A program made the position numbers and the translations under genes. 64,000 nt of DNA from Theobroma cacao (Eukaryota; Streptophyta; Magnoliopsida; Malvales; Malvaceae): assembly GCF_000208745.1 (NCBI RefSeq), contig NC_030856.1:2626105-2690104 (forward strand), written 5' to 3'. The stretch's first letter is position 1; each line of letters opens with the position of its first letter. Under the pieces are notes generated by a model, which made no database searches, was not told the DNA's origin, and was given only the letters and a program-made list of their open reading frames with translations. Shown here in pieces: positions 54,742 to 64,000 of this stretch.

Positions 54742-56884
54742 TGATCATACCATATAGGTAATCACATTTTTCTTCACCTCTATTTATATTTTCTCCCTTT
54801 ACTTGATAATTCTTTTTTTTTTCTCCATGGATTTGGATGACTCGTAATTTTTTGCATGCATGTAATCCAAGTCGACCATGAAAAAGTGGATTTAATCCAT
54901 TCTCTGCTACTTCTTTCTAAGTGGACTAACAATATTGATTTCTTTTTTCTTTTCTTACTTTCAATTTTTTTTGTTAAGTTAAATATTACTAATATGAAAT
55001 GTGACCCAAACTTGATGTCAAAACTCTGCCAGTATGTCACAGCAATTAGGAACTTTTTCCTTGTTTCAATCTCTCATTCTTCAATTATAATCCTAAATTT
55101 GAAGCATTCAGGATCTTACTAGCTCTTGATGGAACCCTTGTGCATATAGCATATTTATAGTCAAAGCATTAAATCTTATACTCTTATATAGACAAATTTA
55201 AAAAAATTACAGCAGTATGAATGTACTCAGTTAGCAAATTATTCTGATTTTTCACTTTGTTATATCTAAATGTCTCTTTTCACCTTTTTCAATGATGTTA
55301 ATCTGTGTTTGGAGGATATTTTTTAGGTTGACCAAAAATTTGGGTTTTCTGTAAAAGGTTGTCATAAGCTTTTTGTGCAGTGTTGATGTAATTGTTCAGT
55401 TATCTTATCAGCAGAGTTAGAATGCCGACAAGAGTCCTTAACTGATTAGATCATAGACTTTTGATCTGATAATATCAACAAAATCAAAACTTTTCCAAAA
55501 AAAAAAAAGCATAAGCATAAAATGGGCTTATGGACAGATTATTGTCAGTTGTTTCACTTCCCCTATTTTTATGCATTGATCAATGCAAAATCATCTCTTA
55601 TACAATGAGGCAACCTTGGATGTTTGTGTCATATCTTTACTGAAGCAAAACCAAAATTTAATGTGAACACTGGTGAAATAAGCTGAGATTTTATAGGCAC
55701 TTGCTTTTGTAAGGAATATGTTAACATTATTTCTTTCTTTTTTTCTACGTGTTTATAATGGGATGATGACATTTTTTCATTGTTTGAAGCAGGAAGATTG
55801 CATCTTGCTAATTTCCTTCCATAGCAGACTGTTGTTGAATCGAAACTAAGAGAAATTTCTATTGGTAAAATTTACCACTTATTTGGTTTGTTTTACCAAT
55901 TTCATTTACTTTCTATAAGGAATCCATTAACACCCAACTTCTTACTTCTTTCTGCATGTCTTTATTGGGATTATGGACTTTTTTTGATAGATTGAGAGAG
56001 TAAGAATTGATTTCAGGTTGCCAATGCCATTGTGAAAAAGAGTACTACAATACATGGATTGGAAGCTTTACTCTCAACAGCGTCATCACTATCTATATTA
56101 CAGTTTGATGGCAATACTATGTGAGAGTTAAATTTTACTTTTGAGTATTTGAATTCAATAAAGGCTAGCTCATGAAAATAATTTAACAGCTTGACCTCTG
56201 GTGTCTTTTTAGATGACAACAATTGCATAGCATGCAGCTCCTTCACCTTTTCTTCCCAAAAAGTGAGACGTGATCTAACGATCTTGAATTTAAGGTAAAT
56301 TAGCTTATCACTTATTGCTCTATAGAATTTACTGTGCATAGAATGTTGAATATTTTTTCACTACTATATCGTTATAAGATTTTCATTTTCCATAGAAAAA
56401 TAAGAGGTGTCATGACTTGCTCACCAACTCCCTTTCGAGGCATTCTTGAAATGTAGGTATATTCTCAAAGCATATCTTTTGCAAAAGTGATGACTATATA
56501 TTATAGTTTCTTTAGTTTTTGTTCTTGATTTTATGCATATCTTGTTCCTCAACGCTTGGTTATAACAATGGATTTTTTAGACTAGTTATCTATGAATGGA
56601 GGCAAACAACACTTGCCAAGTGGTGGCTTGAGTGACTGGGAGAATAGTCTGGAGCTGAGCTGGTTGGAAAACCCCTTTGCTTCTTTTAAAATCAATGTCA
56701 ATAATTCCATATTGGCCATTCTTGGAGGTCTTTAAATTGTGGCTTCAATTCTAGTCTGTGGGCCTCTACTTAATTAACCCAAACTATTAAGGGGACCTAA
56801 ATACAAATGTTCTTTCCAATGTATATGGAGAAGACTTTTGGGATACTGTTCTGGGATTTACTATTTGCTACACTTGGGTGCTGC
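54742..56884 (+). repeat. CNL 3'-flank module, copy G
   Basis: Follows the CNL-2 stop and is collinear with copy A. Splice-bounded segments at 55793-55864, about 56213-56294 and 56395-56455. The last lacks the usual gcag/gt (tgtag/gtat instead), still AG/GT. A short A-rich insertion at 55435-55510 is specific to this copy. Confidence 0.62.
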
Positions 56885-57014
56885 AAAGTGTCAAAGAATT
56901 GTCAATCAAAGAATGTCCCCAGTTATCAGAAAGATGTTAAAAGGAGACAGAAATCCTGTGGCCTCACATTGCTCTCATCTTGACTATTTATATTGATGGC
57001 CAACAGTTCAATGA
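56885..57014 (+). pseudogene. Relic of a CNL LRR C-terminus (3)
   Basis: Same relic as at 6450 and 9255, with TAA inside (agatgttaaaag) where CNL-1 has TGT GAA, and a one-base deletion in the final codons (caacagttcaatga). Confidence 0.75.
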
Positions 57015-58847
57015 TGATCATACAATATAGGTAACCGTATTTTTCTTCACCTCTGTTTATATTTTCTCCCTTTATCTGATAATTCCTTCTTCTTTTTTTT
57101 TATTTTTCTTCTGGGATTTGAATGATTCATACTTTGTTCTTTACATGTAATCCAAGTTGGTACACTGATTCGCCTATAATTTGTACAGATAGCATACTTG
57201 TTGTGAAAGCATTAAATTTTATACTCTTGTACAGATAAACGTACTTAAGTTACCTAATTATTCTGATTTTTCATTTTGTTATATCAATTCCTAACTTCTT
57301 CTGTTTAACATAAGTATAAAATGGAGTTATGGACAGATTATTGTTAGTTGTTTCACTTCCCCTATTTTTATGCATCGATTAATGCAAAATATCTCTTATA
57401 CAATGAGGCAACATTGGATGTTTGCGTCGTATCTTTTCAGAAGCAAAACCAAAATTAAATGGAAAAGGATCGCAAGACAGATTGCTTCTATCACAGAGAT
57501 TCTAAGTAATTGAAACACTGGTGAAATAAGCTGAGATGTGAGAGTGAGTATCCCTAAAATTTACAGCTACAAGTTTGTTAGAGGGCTTATCTCCAGTCAA
57601 GACTCCTAAGCTGAAAGCTAGTAATAAGAGAAACTAACGTGAATGTCTGCTTGTACATTTCCTGCTGTATTTGTTGTGATGAGGAGATATTGCTATAGGT
57701 AATGTTTCTGCCTCTTCTACTTGATGTAGGCACTTGCTTTTGTAAAGAATATATTAACATCAGTTCTTTCTTTTTGTTTGTGTTTATAATGGGATGATGA
57801 CATTATTTCATTATTTGAAGCAGGATGATTTCATCTTGCTAATTTCCTTCCAGAGCAGACAGTTTTTGAATTCAAACCAAGAGAAATATCTATTGGTAAA
57901 ATTTACCACTTATTCAGTTTGTCTTACTAATTTCATTTGCTTTCTATAAGGAATCCATTGACACCTAACTTCATACTTCTTTTTGGATGTCTTTATTGGG
58001 ATTATGGACTTTTCCTGATAGTTTGAGAAAGAACATACAGATTTCAACTTGCCAATGCCATTGTGAAGTATAGTTAAATTTTACTCTCAACAGCATCATC
58101 ACTATCTATGTGAGAGTTAAATTTTGCTTTGAGTATTTAAATTCAATAAAGGCTAACAGATGAAAATAATTGAACAGCTTGACCTCTGGTTTCTTTTTTA
58201 GGTAACAAAGGCTACACAACATGCAACTCTTTCACCTTCTCTTATCAAGAAGTGAGCCTTGATCTAACGATCTTGAATTCAAGGTTAATTGGCTTTTCAT
58301 TTACTGCTATATTTTATATGAGGAATGTGCCGTGTATAGAGCCCTCAATATTTTTGCATTGCTCTAGCATTTAAGATTTTCGTTTTCCATATTAAAAGAA
58401 GAGATGCCAATGACTTGCCCGGCAACTCCCTTCCAGCCATTTTTGAAATGCAAGTATTCTCAAAGCATTATCTATTGCATACATGATTCTATATGTTGAA
58501 GTTTCTTTAGTTTTTGTTCTTATTTTTTGGCATATCTTTATCCTCAATGCTTCTTTATAACAATGGTTTTTTTGACTAGTTAGTTGTGAATGGAGTCAAC
58601 CAACGCTTGCTAAGTAGTGGCTTGAGTGGTTGGGAGAAGTGCCTGGAGAGCTAAGCTGGTTGGAAAAACCCTTTGCTTCTTTCAAATTCAATGTGAATGG
58701 TTCCATCTTGGCCATTCTTGGAGGTGTTTGAGCGGTGGCTTCAATTCTATTCTTTAGGCATTTACTTATTTAACCCAAACTGTTAAAGAGGACTTAAATA
58801 CAAAGGTTCTTTCATAATGTACATATGGAGAAGACTTTTTGGGCGTC
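57015..58847 (+). repeat. CNL 3'-flank module, copy H
   Basis: Another 3'-flank copy, closest to copies B and D. It has segments near 57826-57895, 58202-58282 and 58395-58450. It ends at gaagactttttggg and is joined directly to LRR codons at 58848. Confidence 0.6.
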
Positions 58848-59300
58848 TGAGTCTGAAGAACATTAAGGATTTAGAAGTTTTGCCAGAAGAGTTCCTACTG
58901 CTGTACTGCCTTAAATTGGAATTGCTACTGCCTTAAAAGCATTGTCCGTAAGCAATTGTCCTAATCTGAGGGCTTTGCCAGACTGGATACCTAATATCAC
59001 TTCCCTTAAAACACTTGAAATTTGGAAGTGCCTTAAATTACAATACATGCCAGAAGGTACGCCTCGGCTTACATCTTTAGAAGAATTATGTGTTTACTGC
59101 CATAATTTGAGGCTTTGCCAGACTGGATACTCAATCTCACTTCCCTCAAAGACCTTTATGTATGTGAGTGCCTTCATTCACCGTACTTGCAAGAAAGGAT
59201 GCAAAGCCTTACCTCTTTAGAATGATTGATGGTTGAATATTGCCCTAATCTGAGTTCATCCACACATTCTCTCAAAGCACTTCTAATTCGGGGGTGCTCT
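58848..59300 (+). pseudogene. CNL LRR fragment pseudogene
   Basis: Begins at RLSLKNIKDLEVLPEEFLL (equivalent to CNL-1 about 978) and carries LRR units to about CNL-1 residue 1330. Lesions: TAA near 58933, frameshift near 59110 (one base lost in the leu-arg-ala codons), TGA at 59224 and a stop near 59309. Shares the FLLxYCxKLE deletion with CNL-1. Ends by running into a different LRR relic. Confidence 0.83.
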
Positions 59301-59307
59301 GATTTAA

Positions 59308-59410
59308 GCTAGAGCAAAGTCTCTTTATTGTTTAGTGTTGCTTCTAAACTAGAGCAACTATTTCGGGGATGAAGAGAAATAATAGTGCTCTGTACTGTCA
59401 CTGATTTAGG
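59308..59410 (+). pseudogene. Short LRR relic of the other CNL class
   Basis: About 100 bp matching 60895-61011 (aagtctctttat, gcttctaaact, gagcaactattt, agtgctctg words) with an internal deletion. Too short and shifted to encode anything. Confidence 0.55.
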
Positions 59411-59754
59411 AGCAAACACGTAAGGTCAATTTTGCATTAGTTAGAATTTCAATTACTCAAAAGAAACAAGTGAAGCTCTGTGAAATTAAATGATGTTTGG
59501 TCCCTTGTCTTGCACTTACGTCCATGCAAGTCCAATCCTCTTACCGTAACACTTCCCGGAAAGCCAACCAGGGTCCTTAACAGAGCATCTGACACAGACT
59601 TCTTCCTTGAGAATTCAGTCTCTAGTAATGGCGGTAAGTGCCTTACTGTCCAACAACTAAAAAGTAAAAGTAGTGGACATTTACGAAAATTTGTCCATGA
59701 TGATTTAGCCAGGCAACAATGAGGTAGCTCATTACTCATTACTATAAGAAAATT
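59411..59754 (+). repeat. Pre-leader repeat copy
   Basis: Contains the gcaagtccaatcctctta / cacttcccggaaagccaacc / agggtccttaacagagcatc motif (59526-59590) and the gtgccttactgtccaac stretch also seen at 14025. The ORFs on both strands are by-products. Confidence 0.5.
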
Positions 59755-60450
59755 TACCAAGTAATGCTTAATTGCAAAAGAATCATAAATAGGGATCTAA
59801 TTGTTTGCTCTTAATGAAATAATAATTGTAATATTTACTTACAATGAGAATCAAGTGCTTTCCAAATAAATCAACCAAATAGGTAAGAAATAAATACCTA
59901 AAAATAATTGAAAAATGATAAAAATAAAGAGATCAATAATTCAAAAGTGCATCAATGATTTCACGTCCCATTTGGATAGGAGCTCAAAGAAAAATAATTA
60001 AAAGTGTGAACTTAATTTCATTTTGAATAATGGTAAATTTTGTTTAGGGTTCTTTTAAAAAAAAATTGTTTAGGGAAAAATAATGCTTCATTTAAGTAAT
60101 TCAATTTCTTGAAAATCTTATGGAGAAGACATTATATTATGTTTAAGGTCACAAACATAAAACCAATTTTACAGAATTAAAATTATCTTTAATGGAGTAC
60201 CTCCCGTCCTTTATCTTTTTCTTTGAGAGAGAATTTAGTTAATAATACTTCTTCGATGACATTGCAATCTCCATTAATGGAGGTAATAATGTTGTGTTCA
60301 ATTCAATCATGAATAAAAAATTATGCTTAATGAGGCTACAAATGACCAAAGGTTTCCCCATAACAAGGAAAAAACAATTGACTGCACTTTTTTCAACATT
60401 TTTTAGCTTAGTTTTTCTCAATGCTGGTCATTTTTTTAATTGAAATTATA
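59755..60450 (+). repeat. Distal upstream block, copy 2
   Basis: Collinear with 25290-26060 and 61520-62290 (see copy 1). No gene. Confidence 0.65.
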
Positions 60451-60640
60451 AAAACCAGGACAACAAGAACAAAAAAGAGACCAAGGAAAACCAAGACGCT
60501 AGCCAAGTATGATTACTACATTTGGTTTTCTGCAACTTATCTTTGCCTACAAATCATCATGGAGGCAGAACCAAATAAAGATATGAATTATTGGAATGAT
60601 AGCGGGCTAGATAGTTTTACTTGAAGAATAAGATGGTGCC

Positions 60641-60805
60641 TCAATTCTTGGCCTTAGCTCCAAGACCGGCCTTGATCTTCTGAACGGTAGTGACATCAGT
60701 TTTATAGCCTTTGGCTAGGACATCTTCACCAATGCCAGTGGCAAAAACAGTGGATGGAATAGAAACAGTTCCAGCATCTGCACTGCCAAAGCAAGAAACG
60801 GCCAT
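60641..60805 (-). CDS. Small ORF or last exon, unrecognised
   Basis: Minus-strand frame of 54 codons from ATG at 60805 to TGA at 60641, beginning MAVSCFGSADAG and ending in a basic KIKAGLGAKAKN. Base composition is richer in G+C than the flanks and the codon use looks like real plant coding DNA. A good acceptor (cccag) lies at 60822-60826 on the minus strand, so it could be the last exon of a split gene. No family recognised. A degraded match (ttggccttgatcttctgaac) is at 50190. Probably a gene fragment caught in the CNL flank. Confidence 0.3.
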   Translation of the reverse strand: MAVSCFGSADAGTVSIPSTVFATGIGEDVLAKGYKTDVTTVQKIKAGLGAKAKN

Positions 60806-60873
60806 GGCAGGTTTATCATAGCTGGGATTGTATTAGTAATGAACCAGTCCCTTCGGATACAAAACTAGGATTG

Positions 60874-61011
60874 TATTGGTATAAACTGAGAAGTCTCTTT
60901 ATAGTTAGTGATGCTCTGCCAAAACTAGAAATAATCCCAGTTGAAGGTGCTTCTAAACTGCAGCAACTATTTGGGGTTACGAGAAATAGCAGTGCTCTGC
61001 ACTATCACTGA
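60874..61011 (+). pseudogene. LRR end of an RPS2/At4g27220-type CNL
   Basis: Open for 45 codons to TGA at 61009-61011: LRSLFIVSDALPKLEIIPVE then GASKLQQLFGV. The KLEIIP and KLQQLFGV words are typical of LRRs from this other CNL class. No NB-ARC nearby, no start. Confidence 0.6.
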
Positions 61012-61519
61012 TGTTTGGATAAGAATAAAACAAATTAAAAAAAGAATAGTCAGAGATTTGAAGCAGAATTTCAACAATTGTGGCTAGTTGAAAATTCCCA
61101 ATACATTTACATCATGGCAAGTCCCATCCTCTTGCCACAGCACTTCCTGGAAACCCAACCAGGGTCCTTAACAGAGGATCTAAATCTGACAGAGATTATC
61201 ACAATTACTGGGCCATCTACTGGACTGAGAAAAGGTTACTTAATTAGTGGCACTCCCTAAATCTTCATAACAATAAGTTGGAGGTGTTATATTCTATTCA
61301 TTCCCATAAATAACGCCATTTCCACTCCAAGAATCAACACTCATCACTACACCATATATATGAATTAGAAAATTTTTTGTTCACTAAAATTTGTCCATGA
61401 TGATTTAGCCGGTACCATGTTTACAAAAAGCTTCTAAATGTAACTCCTTTCTTGTTACTAGAAGACAATCTATAAATAAAATTTATAAATAGAATTTTTT
61501 TTAAATAGTTAATTAACCA
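61012..61519 (+). repeat. Pre-leader repeat copy and spacer
   Basis: Contains the ggcaagtcccatcctcttgc motif at 61116-61180. The rest is AT-rich without a gene. Confidence 0.5.
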
Positions 61520-62290
61520 CGTAATGCTTAATTACAAAAGAATTTATAAATAGGAATCTAAGTGTTTACTCTTAAGGATATTTACAAAATAATAATAGTA
61601 ATTTTTATTTACAAGAAAAATCAAGTGTTTTTCATGTAAACCAACCAAGTAGGTTAGAAATAAATACCCAAAAATAATTGAAAAGTGATAAAAATAAAGA
61701 GATTAATAATTCAGAATTGCATCAATGATTTCATATCTCATTTAAATAGGAGCACAAAGAAAAAAATTTAGAAGTGTGAACTTAATTCCTTTTGTATAGT
61801 GGTAAATTTTTTTTAGGAAAAATTTATACTTCATTAAAATAATTCAATTTCCTGAAAATCTTATGGAGAAGACATTATTATGTTTAAGGTCACAAACATG
61901 AAGTCAATTTTACAAGAGTTTGAATTTTCTTTAATAGATCAATAACTCCCTTCTTTTTTTTTCTTTGAGAGTCAATGACATATTGCACTCTCCATTAATG
62001 GAGACAGAAATATTTTGTTCAATTCAATCATGAATAAAAAAACTCCGAGAAAGCTCCAAGAATCTCTATTTTACTTTAGTAAAGTCAGTTACCACATTAG
62101 ACATTATTCTTTTAAGACAAAAGACAAGTCCTAATTCCAATTCTTTGTTAACTTTGAAGTAGAGATAGTAAGTTAAGTGACTAATAACCAAAGATTTCTC
62201 ACAAAACTTTCCTAAACACTTTTTAGCTTAGTTTTCCTCAATGCTGGTCACCTTTTCAAATTGAAATTTCTCGTAGAGATGATTGATGTC
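61520..62290 (+). repeat. Distal upstream block, copy 3
   Basis: Collinear with copies 1 and 2, ending in the tttttagcttagttttcctc words at 62220. Confidence 0.65.
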
Positions 62291-63119
62291 ATTATCTATC
62301 TCCCTTTAATAATCTAATGATCAACACCTATAGAAAAAAAAAAAAAGAAAAGCAAAAGTGAGACCAATAATTCTATAAAGCAAAAGATATTTGGGTCTAT
62401 TGTTATTTAAATAAAAAAAACAATTAAAGAAAGACTTGGAAGAATACAAAATCCTTGCTGCAATTTTTTTTGAATAATAAAATAAAAATAGTTCAAAAGT
62501 GAATCAATAATTCCATGTTGCACTAGCAAAAGTTGTGGGGGTTGGGATTACCTTTTGAATAATGGTAAATTTTACATTATTATGTTTAGGATCACAAATA
62601 TGAAGTCAATTTTACATTAATTAGTTAAAATGTCCTTAACAGAACATATCCATCATTATTTTTTTAGAAAGAGAATTAGTCAAAATTACTTTTTCAATAA
62701 CAATACACTCTCCATTAATAGTAGCATTAATATTTTGTTCAATTTAACCATGAATAAAAATATCTAGAAAAATTTCGAGAATCTCCCTTTTAATTTGATA
62801 AATTCAGTTTCAGGATTAAACTTAATTCTTTCGAGTAAGAGTCGTAAAGCAAAAGATGTTTGGTTTCATTGTTATTTGAATAAAAGAAAAAATGATAGTA
62901 AAAAAAGAGACTAAAAAATAAACCAATAATTCAAAAGTAATCATGATTTTCAAAGTGTGAACCCACTATCACATGTTCTTTGGGGAAGAAGAGAACGGGG
63001 AATATTCATTTTCAGAAGTTTCCTATACACTAACATCCTCGCAAGTCCCATCCTCTTTCCATAACACTTCCTGGAAACACAAGCAGGGTCCTTAACAGAA
63101 CATCTGAGACAGAATCTTC
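62291..63119 (+). repeat. Partial distal block and pre-leader repeat
   Basis: 62495-62900 repeats the middle of the distal block. 62810-63000 matches 48715-48980, and 63042-63119 carries the aagtcccatcctctttcc motif, as upstream of CNL-2. Confidence 0.55.
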
Positions 63120-63444
63120 AAAGTTTATTAATTTTCTATACCTACGTAGTCTTTATTACTTCATCCTCATACAGTTCCCATTCAAGCATCTTCTTCTATC
63201 ATCTGCACTATCCCAAGAGTTTGTTTGATTTCTGCATGCCTTGCTCTTCTTTTTACTCAAAAAGACCTACTCTTCCATTTTATTTTCCATCATTTTCCCA
63301 CTTTTCTTTTAATTCATCTCCGTTATTTAACTCTGAAAAAAAAAAAAAACAGTTCTCGTAAATTACTTTTGTTTAAGCCCTTCTACTTTTCCTTTCCTTA
63401 AAACAATTCTCCGGAATTGGTGAAGTAATTCTATCCCAATTGAG
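63120..63444 (+). promoter_or_regulatory. CNL-type leader exon 1 (copy 4)
   Basis: Closest relative of the CNL-2 leader. It keeps tccggaattggtgaagtaat and ends gag/gtaagcttc (donor 63445). Includes a uORF at 63236-63361. Probably leads to a CNL beyond the window edge. Confidence 0.58.
63236..63361 (+). promoter_or_regulatory. Upstream ORF in leader copy 4
   Basis: 41 codons from ATG 63236 to TAA 63361, beginning MPCSSFYSKRPTLPFYFPSF. Same start as the CNL-2 uORF; the two diverge after codon 26, and this one passes through a lysine run encoded by an A-tract. Confidence 0.48.
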
Positions 63445-63678
63445 GTAAGCTTCAACAAAAGATATTATATTCTTCATATTTAATTTTTTTTATAAGCTCA
63501 ATTTCTCATTCACTTATGAGTTTGACTTCTTATTATAAATTTTCATTTTTTTCCATTTTTACTGACATTTATGGATATTTTGGGAAAGTATTATTTTGAA
63601 TGATAATACTATGCTTTTACTTTAATATGAAAATATATTGTTTAAGTAATATACACATGACCAGTGACTACATTGCAG

Positions 63679-63742
63679 CATTTTCAATTTCCAAGTTTAT
63701 CGGTCAACAATCCTTTCTCTTGTGATCCACATTTTCATAAAG
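63679..63742 (+). promoter_or_regulatory. CNL-type leader exon 2 (copy 4), donor changed
   Basis: Matches 49698-49760 but reads aag/ataagg instead of aag/gtaag, so the donor is GT to AT here. Acceptor ttgcag is intact. Splicing from this exon may fail or use another site. Confidence 0.45.
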
Positions 63743-64000
63743 ATAAGGTACTTTGCCAACATGTTGTAATTGTTTTTGTCTTTCTGTAAAACTTTTTACT
63801 CATCAAAATTAAAATTAGGTAGATTTTTATTTTATGATGGTTTCCAGTGATCGTTAATTAAAATATATAACATGTTTTAATAATTGAAGATTTTGGAGTT
63901 TGAGATATTAATATTACTTGTTATTAACAGTAATTTTTTTTATAAATAAAAGCAAAAAGAAAAGATGAGGCCCAATATTTCCATAAGGTAAAAGATTTGG
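63743..64000 (+). other. Leader-intron-type DNA at the window edge
   Basis: Matches 49770-49990 and 16209-16344. No coding sequence before the window ends. Confidence 0.45.

Noticed and set aside
1..64000. tRNA, rRNA, organelle insertions or viral sequences
   Set aside because: No cloverleaf-like GTTCRA context, rRNA or organelle gene words, or viral gene was noticed on reading both strands. A tRNAscan or BLAST run would be needed to exclude short ones.

Overview
This window is nuclear DNA from a flowering plant, most likely a eudicot (possibly a woody rosid, but I cannot name the species). The evidence is AT-rich intergenic DNA, GT-AG introns, large single-exon CC-NB-ARC-LRR (CNL) disease-resistance genes of the RGA type, a SABATH carboxyl methyltransferase with the usual plant exon pattern, and plant-type Copia, LINE and hAT debris. 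Nothing in it is prokaryotic or viral. I saw no tRNA, rRNA or CRISPR array.

Layout. 0-5 kb: one complete CNL gene (CNL-1, 1432 aa). 4.6-13.3 kb: tandem copies of the CNL 3' flank, each carrying the same set of splice-bounded noncoding segments and often a relic of the LRR end, plus a truncated LRR pseudogene at 9.7-11.2 kb. 13.3-28 kb: Copia LTR remnants, a 649-bp tandem repeat, two more LRR pseudogenes (one of another NLR class), and duplicated upstream blocks. 28.1-31.4 kb: an apparently intact three-exon SABATH methyltransferase gene. 32.4-35.5 kb: the tail of a Copia element abutting a 5'-truncated eRF3 pseudogene. 36-40.3 kb: a CNL fragment cut at the P-loop and fused to a 3' flank, retroposons, and a CNL-type leader exon. 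40.8-44 kb: a LINE relic and a nearly complete non-autonomous gag-only Copia-type LTR element. 44-50.7 kb: duplicated CNL upstream DNA, an orphan CNL start, an hAT-like insertion, and the leader of CNL-2. 50.8-54.7 kb: the second large CNL gene (CNL-2), whose frame breaks at a single N that looks like an assembly join. 54.7-59.4 kb: two more 3'-flank copies and an LRR relic. 59.4-64 kb: three or more upstream blocks and a further leader, which suggests another CNL beyond the right edge.

How it fits together. The window is an NLR cluster built from recurring cassettes: distal upstream block, leader exon 1, leader exon 2, CNL coding region with 144-bp LRR units, and 3' flank with splice-bounded exons. 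Unequal exchange and deletion have scrambled these cassettes. Only CNL-1, CNL-2 (if the N is an artefact) and the SABATH gene look able to encode full proteins. I did not find a convincing wholly new biological system. The most unusual features are the repeated spliced leaders with a shared upstream ORF, the amplified 3'-UTR-like exon chain, and the fused deletion derivatives. All repeat comparisons were made by eye, so their boundaries are approximate.
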